The notes beneath the pieces were generated by a model that ran no database searches, was not told the DNA's origin, and saw nothing but the letters and a program-made list of their open reading frames with translations. DNA of 64,000 nucleotides from Prevotella sp. S7-1-8 (GTDB lineage: Bacteria > Bacteroidota > Bacteroidia > Bacteroidales > Bacteroidaceae): the NCBI RefSeq assembly GCF_000758925.1, contig NZ_JRNC01000034.1:1-64000 (forward strand). Direction: 5' to 3'. Of the stretch, positions 18,695 to 27,084 are shown piece by piece (the stretch's first letter is position 1; each line of letters starts with the position of its first letter). Made by a program: the position numbers and the translations under genes.

Positions 18695-20140
18695 ATGAAA
18701 AAAATCTCAAATTATTGGGTTGCCGGCCTGTGCGTCGTCGCATTGGTATTTTCCGCAAGTTCTTTTATCAAAGCAAGCGCTTCGACCAACGAGGTGGCAA
18801 TGGCGGGACAACCTGTCGATTTAACTTACGCAGCCGACAAGGCGCTGCCAGCCGTGGTTCATATCAGATTCGTGCAAAACGCGAAGGACGAACCATCGCG
18901 CGTGCAAATGGACCCATTCTCTGACTTTTTCTCAGATCCGTTTGGGTTCTTCGGCCAACGCCGCCCATCAATGCCTCAAAAAAAAGAAGGCACCGGCTCT
19001 GGCGTCATCATTAGCAGTGACGGATATATCGTAACAAATAATCACGTGGTGAACGGCGCAGACGAGCTAACCGTCACGCTCGAGGACAACCGCGAGTTCA
19101 ACGCTCGCATTATCGGCACGGACCCCAACACAGACCTCGCGCTAATCAAGATTAACGGCAAGAACTTGCCAACGCTTCCCATCGGCGACTCCGACAAAAT
19201 CAAAGTTGGAGAGTGGGTCATAGCGGTAGGAAACCCCTTCGGCCTCAACAACACCGTTACCGCGGGCATCGTTAGCGCCAAAGGCCGATCGCTCTATCAG
19301 AATGGCGTGGAAAGTTTCATCCAGACCGATGCGGCCATCAACCGTGGCAACTCAGGCGGCGCATTGGTCAACACCAAGGGTGAGCTTATTGGCATCAACG
19401 CCATGCTCTATTCCGAGACAGGGTCATACGCTGGCTATGGCTTTGCCATCCCAACGGCCATCATGAACAAGGTGGTGGACGACCTGAAGAAATATGGCAC
19501 CGTGCAACGAGCTTTCATTGGCATCAAAGGACAGGATGTCAACATATACCTTGACAATCTGAAGAGACAAGACAAAGACGTGCCCAACCTCGGAACCAAC
19601 GAGGGAGTGTATGTCGTAGAGGTTGAGGACAATGGCGCAGCGGCGGAAGCTGGCGTCAAAGCAGGCGACGTGCTCAACGGCATTGACGGCAAGAAAGTGA
19701 CCAAGATGTCAGAGCTGCAAGAGATCATCAACAACAAACGCCCCGGCGACAAGGCTACAATCAGTTGGATTCACAACAAGAAGAAGATGAGCAAGACCGT
19801 CACGGTGAAGAACCAGCAGGGCAACACCAAAGTGATGCGCACCGCAGACCTCGACGTGCTTGGAGCCAAGGTCATGCCCATTGATGACAACACGAAGAAA
19901 GAGCTTGGCATAAGCTACGGCTTGCAGGTGAAAGACGTGAAGAACGGAGCCTTTAAGAAGGGTGGCATTAGCAATGGCTTTATCATCATAAACGCTAACG
20001 ACAAACCAATGAAAAAGATTTCCGATCTGCAAGAAGCTGTCAAGGACGCGTCGACAAGCAAGTCGCCAGTGCTCTTCATCACGGGAATGTGGCCTTCAGG
20101 CAAGACAGACTACAAAGCCATCAAAATAAGCGAAGACTAA
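18695..20140 (+). CDS. HtrA/DegQ family periplasmic serine protease
   Basis: The 481-residue protein has an N-terminal signal segment (hydrophobic about 8-25), a trypsin-like domain with the full triad (His117 in NNHVVN, Asp147 in NTDLALI, Ser220 in RGNSGGAL) and two PDZ domains (about 270-375 and 390-478). DegP-type proteases degrade or refold damaged envelope proteins. A phenylalanine-rich loop (DPFSDFFSDPFGFFGQ) before the protease core resembles the LA loop that controls oligomer state. Monocistronic, with promoter and terminator. Confidence 0.94.
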   Translation: MKKISNYWVAGLCVVALVFSASSFIKASASTNEVAMAGQPVDLTYAADKALPAVVHIRFVQNAKDEPSRVQMDPFSDFFSDPFGFFGQRRPSMPQKKEGTGSGVIISSDGYIVTNNHVVNGADELTVTLEDNREFNARIIGTDPNTDLALIKINGKNLPTLPIGDSDKIKVGEWVIAVGNPFGLNNTVTAGIVSAKGRSLYQNGVESFIQTDAAINRGNSGGALVNTKGELIGINAMLYSETGSYAGYGFAIPTAIMNKVVDDLKKYGTVQRAFIGIKGQDVNIYLDNLKRQDKDVPNLGTNEGVYVVEVEDNGAAAEAGVKAGDVLNGIDGKKVTKMSELQEIINNKRPGDKATISWIHNKKKMSKTVTVKNQQGNTKVMRTADLDVLGAKVMPIDDNTKKELGISYGLQVKDVKNGAFKKGGISNGFIIINANDKPMKKISDLQEAVKDASTSKSPVLFITGMWPSGKTDYKAIKISED

Positions 20141-20212
20141 CAAGGTCAACAAACGCTAAACAATAAATTCGCTTGGCCATGACAGTCTAAACATATCGCA
20201 TTGACACGAAAA

Positions 20213-20260
20213 AAGAGCCGCTCCGCATCAGCAAATGACGCGGGGGCGGCTCTTCTTTTT
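20213..20260 (+). terminator. Rho-independent terminator of the HtrA gene
   Basis: AAGAGCCGC...GCGGCTCTT stem followed by TCTTTTT. It is 70 nt after the stop codon. Confidence 0.8.
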
Positions 20261-20334
20261 GCCGGTCGCATCATCGCGAACCATACTTGTTCCAATAAAA
20301 GCCATTTTTACTTGGCCTTGTTCAAAAAAAGACG

Positions 20335-20342
20335 TACGTTTG
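20335..20342 (+). promoter_or_regulatory. -7 element of the HTCS gene
   Basis: TACGTTTG, 23 nt before the ATG. Confidence 0.6.
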
Positions 20343-20365
20343 CATAACAATCAATTAAAAATCAC

Positions 20366-23300
20366 ATGAGTCGTTTTCTCAAGACAGTGTTTGTCGCGAT
20401 GTATCTCATTTCCGAAAACATATCAGCCGCCTATCTTTTCAAGCACATAGACATCAACAATGGATTGTCCCAAAACACTGTGAGCAGCATACTGCAAGAC
20501 CGGAATGGTTTCATCTGGTTCGCCACAAAAAACGGACTCAACCGCTACGATGGCACGCACTTCAGAATCTATTATCGCAAACCATCCCACGGCGCCTTGG
20601 GTAGCGACTATATCAACACACTATGCGAAACGCCCGACGGCGATATTTACATAGGTACAGACGAAGGTGTCTTCGTCTACTCATCAATCACCGACAACTT
20701 CCGGCCACTCACAACAAAGGCAGACGATGGAGTAAGCGTGCAAAACAACGTCACAGACCTAACACTCGTTGACAATGAGCTGTTTATCGCCGCCAACGAG
20801 CAGGGACTCTTCCGCTATAACCCGTACACGCGCTCCATGCGGCATTATCCCTTGCGACATTTACCCAACGTGGCAAGTGTAGCGCGCGACGCGAGAGGGT
20901 GCCTGTACATAGGGCTATATGGTGGCGGCCTGATGTATTCCATGGACAATCTTGCCACGCTACACCCTCTCAATAACAGGCATGGAACGCAAATGTTCAA
21001 AGACGAAGTAGTGTCGCGCGTAGTCCCCACCCCAAACGGCACGCTTTACGTGGGCTCTTCCGTTAACGGCCTATCCATCGTCAACACCGCGACACACGCC
21101 GTCATACCACTGCTCAAGCCATACGGCGACATCTTTGTGCGCGACTTGTTGGTACGGGGGCGAGAGATATGGGCGGCATCCGAGCGAGGATTGTTTGTCT
21201 ACAACCTTGACACGAAACGCTTGGAACACTACCGCTACGAGCCATCCAACCCATTCTCGCTATCCGACAACCCGCTCTACGCATTGTGCATGGACCGCGA
21301 GGGGAGCGTATGGATAGGCTCTTATTTTGGCGGAGTAAACTATTACCCCAACTTGGAAAGCCATTTTGAGAAATTCATTCCCAACAGCGCCGGCACGGGC
21401 GGGCTGCATGGGCGAAGGGTTAGAGAGTTTGAGCAAGACCAAAATGGGCGTATCTGGATAGGCACCGAGGACGGAGGGCTTAACTGCATGGACCCGCAAA
21501 CGGGTCAAATAGAATTTGTGAAAGAGAGCGAGGCTTTCAACAACGTGCATGCTTTGTTAGCCGACGGGAACACTCTTTGGGTGGGCACCTTCACCAACGG
21601 CTTGAAACAGATAAATATCAACACGCGCCGTGTGTTGCGTTCGTTCAACGCCACGGAGAGACCCGGAGACCTGCACGACAACAGCATCTTCGCCCTTTAC
21701 AAAACACGAAGCGGCCAATTATACGTTGGCACGGTGCGCGGCCTTTACCTATACGACCAAGCCTCTGGCAAGTTCTATCTCGACAAGCGACTGCCACCGG
21801 TACTCATCTACGACATCCACGAGGACAGACGAGGTGCGCTTTGGGTCGCCACTTATTCCGATGGCGTGTTTCGGCGAGAGCCAAAAAGCAGACTATGGAC
21901 TCAATACAAACGGCATCACAATGCCAGAGGCTTGACCTCCGACAAGGTTTTGAGCGTTTTTGAAGACTCCAAAGGGCACATCTATCTCACCACACAGGGC
22001 GGTGGCGTATGCCTATACCATGCGGCCACGAATAGTTTCACGACAGTGCCCATACCCCAACGCGAGCCTCGTTCCGTAGTTTTCCGCATAGTGGAGAGCG
22101 CGGACGGCGCCCTATGGCTCACCACCAACAAAGGGCTTGTGCGCTACAACACCTCGACAAGAAACTCGCGCACCTTCACGACCAACAACGGATTGCTCGA
22201 CGACCAGTTCAACTACAGCTCGTCGCTCTTGGCCGCCGACGGGCGCATCTTTTTCGGAAGCCTTAATGGCTTCATAGCTTTCCACCCCTTAAAATTCACG
22301 GACAGCTCCAAGGAAAGGGCAAATATCGTGATTTCGGAATTGATGGTCAACAACCAGCCAATGAACGTCGTCACCACCACCGACGGACAGCAGAAAAGCA
22401 TCATCACCGCAAGCTCACTGCGACTGGAGCACGACCAAAACTCCATCGCCTTCCGCATGGCCACGCTCAACTACGCCGTGCCACAAGTGAAAGACTTGGA
22501 ATACAGGTTGAAAGGGTATGAAGACAAATGGCAAAACATCAGCGACAACGCCATAATAGCCTTTGGCAAGCTGCCTTTCGGGCACTACACTCTCGAAGTG
22601 AGAAAAGCGGGCGGACAAAGCGGGGCGCCCAACGATCGCCCATTCTCCATGAACATAGAAATCGAGCCTCCTTTCTACCTCTCCACACCAGCCATCATTT
22701 TCTATATCATATTCGCCAGCACCGTCATGTGGCTAATCATACGGGCTTACCATGCGCACCACGAGGCCAAACGACAGCTTAGCATCGAAAGCTTTGAGCG
22801 TGAGAAAGAGAAAGAGTTGTACCAGTTCAAGATCAAATTTTTCACCAACGTGGCACACGAGATCAGAACGCCACTTTCCCTCATCAAAGCCCCTTTGGAA
22901 AACATCCTAAACGGGCGATCGGTGAAAGACCAGCGTGTGTTGGATGACCTGAACGTCATGGAGCTTAACACCCAAAGGCTCCTGAACCTCACCAACCAAC
23001 TGCTCGACTTTCGCCGCGCGGAGCAAGACACCATGCGCATGAATTTCGTGCGGTGCGACATCTGCCAAATCATCAACGACACGCTCAAGCGCTTTCGGCC
23101 CGCCATGCGCCAACGCTCGCTCACACTCAGCACCCACCTGCCAAGCGAGGGCTTGACGGCACATGTGGACAAGGAGGGGTTTACCAAGATACTCTCGAAC
23201 CTGCTCAACAACGCCCTACGCTACGGCAGTACACACGTCTGGCTCACACTGGACACCCACCCCAACTCGTTCACGCTCCTTATCAGCAATGACGGCCCTG

Positions 23301-24316
23301 TGATTCCTCAGAACATGCGCCAGCGTATCTTCGAGCCTTTCGTACGTATCGGCAACAACGAGCAGGCCTCGGGCACAGGCATTGGCCTGCCCATGTCCAA
23401 ATCGCTCGCCGAGTTGCACCACGGCCAACTGCTCATGGACAACAATGAGAAGCTTAACACTTTTATTTTGACATTGCCTACGCACCAAAACGGCGCCATC
23501 GAAATCGTGGAGGAGCAAGAATATCCATCGCAAGAACCCGAGGCCGTGACGCCATTGACCAAGCACAGGCACACCTTGCTCGTTGTCGATGACAACGCCC
23601 ACATGCTTGCCTATTTGGAAACACAGCTTGGCAGACAATTCAACATCGTAACCGCCACAAACGGAAACGATGCCATCGAGCGATTGGAGCAAGACAACAT
23701 AGACCTCGTCATATCCGATGTGATGATGGAGCCAATGGATGGGATAACCCTCTGCCAAAACGTCAAGAACGACATCAGGCACAGCCACTTGCCTTTCATT
23801 CTGCTAACCGCCATTACATCTGACAGCGCGAAAGTGCAAGGCATGGACAGCGGGGCCAACGCCTACATAGAAAAGCCTTTCTCGCTTGACTATCTTGTCA
23901 GCACGACTAAAAATCTGTTGCGCAACCGGGAGAACGCGCTAAGGGCGTACGCCAAATCGCCCTTCGTGAGCACAGGGTCGGTAGCCACCAACAAAGTGGA
24001 CGAGAATTTCATAGACCAACTCACCGAAGCTGTTGCCGCCAACCTCACCAACAGCGATTTCAACGTGGACACGCTTGCCAATAACATGAATATGAGCCGC
24101 ACCAACCTGAACCGAAAAATCAGAAGCACGCTCGACATCTCACCCAACGATTACATTAGGCTCGAACGCCTGAAAAAGGCCGCCGAGCTATTGCGGTCCG
24201 GCGAGTATAAAATCAACGAGGTGTGCTACATGGTGGGCTTCAGCACCCCATCCTATTTTGCCAAGTGCTTTGTCAAACAGTTTGGGATGTTGCCCAAGGA
24301 CTTCATGGCCAAGTAA
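20366..24316 (+). CDS. Hybrid two-component system regulator (HTCS)
   Basis: A 1316-residue single-chain sensor and regulator. Order: signal/anchor; two seven-bladed two-component-regulator propellers (repeated blades such as LLQDRNGFIWFATKNGLNRYD and IWIGTEDGGLN); a Y_Y_Y domain (about 685-770); a membrane helix (about 778-795); histidine kinase with His in FFTNVAHEIRTPLSL (about 831) and an ATPase domain (GTGIGLPMSKSLAEL); receiver with phospho-Asp in LVISDVMMEPMDG (about 1115); and an AraC-type HTH (about 1215-1313). In Bacteroidetes such proteins sense an oligosaccharide in the periplasm and activate the adjacent polysaccharide-utilisation genes, here the three downstream CAZyme genes. 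Confidence 0.95.
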   Translation: MSRFLKTVFVAMYLISENISAAYLFKHIDINNGLSQNTVSSILQDRNGFIWFATKNGLNRYDGTHFRIYYRKPSHGALGSDYINTLCETPDGDIYIGTDEGVFVYSSITDNFRPLTTKADDGVSVQNNVTDLTLVDNELFIAANEQGLFRYNPYTRSMRHYPLRHLPNVASVARDARGCLYIGLYGGGLMYSMDNLATLHPLNNRHGTQMFKDEVVSRVVPTPNGTLYVGSSVNGLSIVNTATHAVIPLLKPYGDIFVRDLLVRGREIWAASERGLFVYNLDTKRLEHYRYEPSNPFSLSDNPLYALCMDREGSVWIGSYFGGVNYYPNLESHFEKFIPNSAGTGGLHGRRVREFEQDQNGRIWIGTEDGGLNCMDPQTGQIEFVKESEAFNNVHALLADGNTLWVGTFTNGLKQININTRRVLRSFNATERPGDLHDNSIFALYKTRSGQLYVGTVRGLYLYDQASGKFYLDKRLPPVLIYDIHEDRRGALWVATYSDGVFRREPKSRLWTQYKRHHNARGLTSDKVLSVFEDSKGHIYLTTQGGGVCLYHAATNSFTTVPIPQREPRSVVFRIVESADGALWLTTNKGLVRYNTSTRNSRTFTTNNGLLDDQFNYSSSLLAADGRIFFGSLNGFIAFHPLKFTDSSKERANIVISELMVNNQPMNVVTTTDGQQKSIITASSLRLEHDQNSIAFRMATLNYAVPQVKDLEYRLKGYEDKWQNISDNAIIAFGKLPFGHYTLEVRKAGGQSGAPNDRPFSMNIEIEPPFYLSTPAIIFYIIFASTVMWLIIRAYHAHHEAKRQLSIESFEREKEKELYQFKIKFFTNVAHEIRTPLSLIKAPLENILNGRSVKDQRVLDDLNVMELNTQRLLNLTNQLLDFRRAEQDTMRMNFVRCDICQIINDTLKRFRPAMRQRSLTLSTHLPSEGLTAHVDKEGFTKILSNLLNNALRYGSTHVWLTLDTHPNSFTLLISNDGPVIPQNMRQRIFEPFVRIGNNEQASGTGIGLPMSKSLAELHHGQLLMDNNEKLNTFILTLPTHQNGAIEIVEEQEYPSQEPEAVTPLTKHRHTLLVVDDNAHMLAYLETQLGRQFNIVTATNGNDAIERLEQDNIDLVISDVMMEPMDGITLCQNVKNDIRHSHLPFILLTAITSDSAKVQGMDSGANAYIEKPFSLDYLVSTTKNLLRNRENALRAYAKSPFVSTGSVATNKVDENFIDQLTEAVAANLTNSDFNVDTLANNMNMSRTNLNRKIRSTLDISPNDYIRLERLKKAAELLRSGEYKINEVCYMVGFSTPSYFAKCFVKQFGMLPKDFMAK

Positions 24317-24560
24317 AAAACCACGGCGCGCGGCCCACGCGCCCCGTTCTTCAAGACATCAAGACATGTTGACATCGTGGGCACGAACATGGCCGTGATT
24401 AATCGATATTGCCAACGTAAATAAAAAATCACGAAAACAGGGCCATACGGCGCACTTGTTCTACGACGACAAAATGACATTTTAGGCGCAAAATCACTCT
24501 TCGCGACAGCTTGCGCGCGCGCGTCACATGACGATCGCACCTTTTTCACAGTGCGTCCAA

Positions 24561-24585
24561 GGCTTAAACGTAACACGTTTAAGCC
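24561..24585. repeat. Perfect 11-bp palindrome, 3-nt spacer
   Basis: GGCTTAAACGT and ACGTTTAAGCC separated by AAC. No T run follows, so it is more likely a protein-binding site or a repeat-family relic than a terminator. Confidence 0.6.
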
Positions 24586-24829
24586 CTATTCTTGCCGTCT
24601 TCAGTGTTTCCTCGCCTCACCATTAAGCCCTGATGGGACAACAAAAAAAACATCTTTCGGACACGTTGCCAGCTTTTTCCCCACAAAACGCTGACTGGCA
24701 ACAGCTTACAAACGCTCGCCATTTTTCGCGTATTTGCGGACAGCGACACCACCATTTACAAATACACAAATTTCAAGAGCCTTCTTGTCAATGTTTTTCA
24801 TCATTGTTTGTTACATTTGCCTCGCACGC

Positions 24830-24985
24830 ATGTCACCCTCCGACACGGCCGGGCCGCATCCCGCCAAGGCCAAGCACGCCATTCTGAAAAACACCGTCCG
24901 CGGCTCAAAACGTGCCACATTTAGCCCATTTGGCCCATTTATGCTATTTTTTGAACGGTTTGTTGCAGTCATATCAATAACATAA
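24830..24985 (+). CDS. Candidate 51-residue small ORF, doubtful
   Basis: An ATG 10 nt after the element TACATTTG (24812-24819) opens 51 codons (MSPSDTAGPHPAKAKHAILK at the start). It ends 3 nt before the promoter of the CAZyme operon. Nothing in the peptide is recognised. It might be a small protein, a non-coding transcript or chance. Confidence 0.2.
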   Translation: MSPSDTAGPHPAKAKHAILKNTVRGSKRATFSPFGPFMLFFERFVAVISIT

Positions 24986-24988
24986 AAC

Positions 24989-24996
24989 TAAATTTG
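24989..24996 (+). promoter_or_regulatory. -7 element of the CAZyme operon
   Basis: TAAATTTG, about 105 nt upstream of the first CAZyme start codon. It is the likely target promoter of the upstream HTCS regulator. Confidence 0.55.
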
Positions 24997-25101
24997 CACG
25001 TGAAATTAAAAACAGAATAGACATCTAAACAACTTGCCAACACATTCATGCCCGCGTTCCATCGCGAACGCCTACCTTGAACGCAAAAAAACAAACAAGC
25101 A

Positions 25102-27042
25102 ATGACAGCCTCGATAATTAGACACGCGCGCCGCAAGATCATGGTATCGCTGGCGTTCTTGTTGCCAAACGCTCCGACGCAAGCGCGCGCACCTTATTCT
25201 TGCGTGTCCACAAACATTCTTTCGCCAAAGCGCGCCACTGACATGCGCACTCAATCGCCGCGCGGCCATGACAAAACGCACAGGTTGGCCAAGCAAGACG
25301 CAGGGGAGCTGTCAACGAGTCTCAAATTGCGAACCGTGAGCGTCGGCGCGAACTGCGCCACCTTCGAGCTTTCCGGGCTGACTGTTCACAAAGACGAAAT
25401 AGTGGAATGGGGCTTCGCCCGGAACTATCAAGGAATGCCCATGAGCGCGCGCGACATGGCAAAGGTGGCCAACGCGGGAGCGATACCCACCACGAAAAGA
25501 GCCACTGTCAGTTGTCACGGCTTGCTACCTGGCGAGCGGTATCGCGTGACACTTTATGTCAAGACACGCAGCGGGGCAACTATTTACAGTCCTGAAAAAA
25601 TCATCGAGACATTGCCCGGTCTACGCTGGGGCACTGAGAATTGGGTCATCACAAAGCATGCCGTACGGCCAACGTTCTACGTCAAAGGAGACAAAGCCAC
25701 CGTTGGACAAGTGAATTTTTGTTTTGGCCCCAAGGGACAACAACGACCATACAGATCCAACCAAGACAACAAAGGCATGTTCACGACCGAGCTTATCACC
25801 GGATTGAAGCCAGCGACAGACTACGTGGCCACCGTGACAGCCAACATAAACGGACACCGCCAAACCATCAGCAAAACCGTTCGCACGCTCACCGATTACA
25901 GCTCGTACGCAGTGGACCACACCGTGAGGCCCGCGAGCCACGCCATTAGATGGGACACCACACGCATAACGCTATCGCCCGACAGCGTCCAAGCCGAGTA
26001 CCCACGCCTGCTACGCGTGTCGGCCGACACCATCCTGCTGACCTATCACGGCGGGGACGGAACAGCGCCCGACACAGACCATTGGCACGACATATACCTG
26101 CAACGATCCACCGACAATGGCAAAACATGGTCGGCGCCCACCAAGCTGCTGAACCGCGACAGCGTCCTCTCAACCGACAGCCACGGGTGGCGACGATTCG
26201 CCGACCCCACGCTCACACGACTGAGCAATGGATGGATACTTTTGCAACTGATAGGCAACGCCCGTCCAGAAACCAACGAGAACTGCCAAGTGATGGTCTT
26301 CATATCAAAGGATGGCGGTGACACATGGGGCGACCCCATCACTGTGGGCAGAGGACGCACATGGGAGCCGCAAATCGTCCAACTGCCAGGAGGCGAGCTG
26401 GAGTTGCTGGTCTCGTCCGAGGCCTATTGGTGGGAGCGCCAACGAGACCATCTCCTCCAAGAGATACTATACGCACGCTCCACCGACAACGGACAAACGT
26501 GGACCGCCCTCAAACGCGCCGCTTTCAACCCCAACTGTCGCGATGGTATGCCCGTGCCCATATCGCTACAGGGAAACAAGGGGGTGCTCTTCTCCATTGA
26601 GAGCATTTACAGCGATGACAACCCTACCTTGGTGTATCGAGAGCTGAACAACGACTGGGACTCGGCAAGCTGGACCGGAACGAACACGCCACACAGATGG
26701 GTGAACGAAAACATACGCGGCGCATGCGCGCCATACCTGCTCCAACTGCCCACGGGCGAAACCGCGCTCATCGGATACAAGGACCAAAGCAGCCAAGTGT
26801 GGCAAACATGCCGCACGGCGGTGTCGATAGGCGACAACACAGGACGGGAGTTTAAGTATCGTACCCAGCCATTCGCCACGTTGCCCGCCGGGGAGGGGGC
26901 TTACTATGGCTCGCTATTCCTCAAAGACGACTCTACCATTTGGCTGGCCATAACCCACTCTCGCTACAAAGGCGAAACATGCGTAAAAAACGACATACAA
27001 TATATCGAGGGAAAAATCATCGAAACAAAACTAAACAAATAA
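25102..27042 (+). CDS. Secreted beta-propeller glycosidase, GH93-like or sialidase-like
   Basis: The 646-residue protein has a weak N-terminal signal (IMVSLAFLLPNAPTQARA), two fibronectin III-like segments (about 75-280) and a six-bladed propeller with three clear Asp boxes (RSTDNGKTWSAP, SKDGGDTWGDP, RSTDNGQTWTAL). Both GH33 sialidases and GH93 exo-arabinanases have this fold. The sialidase arginine motif (RIP) is not evident (EYPRLLRV is found), and a GH43 arabinanase-type gene is nearby, so an exo-arabinanase is preferred. First structural gene after the HTCS. The start is uncertain; a downstream ATG at 25141 (MVSLAFLL) would give a shorter signal. Confidence 0.65.
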   Translation: MTASIIRHARRKIMVSLAFLLPNAPTQARAPYSCVSTNILSPKRATDMRTQSPRGHDKTHRLAKQDAGELSTSLKLRTVSVGANCATFELSGLTVHKDEIVEWGFARNYQGMPMSARDMAKVANAGAIPTTKRATVSCHGLLPGERYRVTLYVKTRSGATIYSPEKIIETLPGLRWGTENWVITKHAVRPTFYVKGDKATVGQVNFCFGPKGQQRPYRSNQDNKGMFTTELITGLKPATDYVATVTANINGHRQTISKTVRTLTDYSSYAVDHTVRPASHAIRWDTTRITLSPDSVQAEYPRLLRVSADTILLTYHGGDGTAPDTDHWHDIYLQRSTDNGKTWSAPTKLLNRDSVLSTDSHGWRRFADPTLTRLSNGWILLQLIGNARPETNENCQVMVFISKDGGDTWGDPITVGRGRTWEPQIVQLPGGELELLVSSEAYWWERQRDHLLQEILYARSTDNGQTWTALKRAAFNPNCRDGMPVPISLQGNKGVLFSIESIYSDDNPTLVYRELNNDWDSASWTGTNTPHRWVNENIRGACAPYLLQLPTGETALIGYKDQSSQVWQTCRTAVSIGDNTGREFKYRTQPFATLPAGEGAYYGSLFLKDDSTIWLAITHSRYKGETCVKNDIQYIEGKIIETKLNK

Positions 27043-27084
27043 CCAACGCCCATGGCATCAGCCACGGCTCCACATTCAAACTCT

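Larger units (their letters stand above)
24317..24988. other. Long intergenic stretch before the CAZyme operon
   Basis: About 670 nt without a recognised gene. It holds a perfect 11-bp palindrome (24561-24585), an alternating GC tract near 24512 and a -7-like element (24812-24819) in front of a 51-codon frame. Enhancer-like operators for the HTCS regulator would be expected here, but no repeat could be assigned to it. Confidence 0.4.

Noticed and set aside
24512..24523. Alternating GC tract as a special DNA structure
   Set aside because: Too short to support more than a compositional remark.
25102..27042. Confident call of a GH33 sialidase
   Set aside because: Asp boxes alone are shared with GH93 and other propellers, the RIP motif is not evident, and the neighbours favour arabinan.
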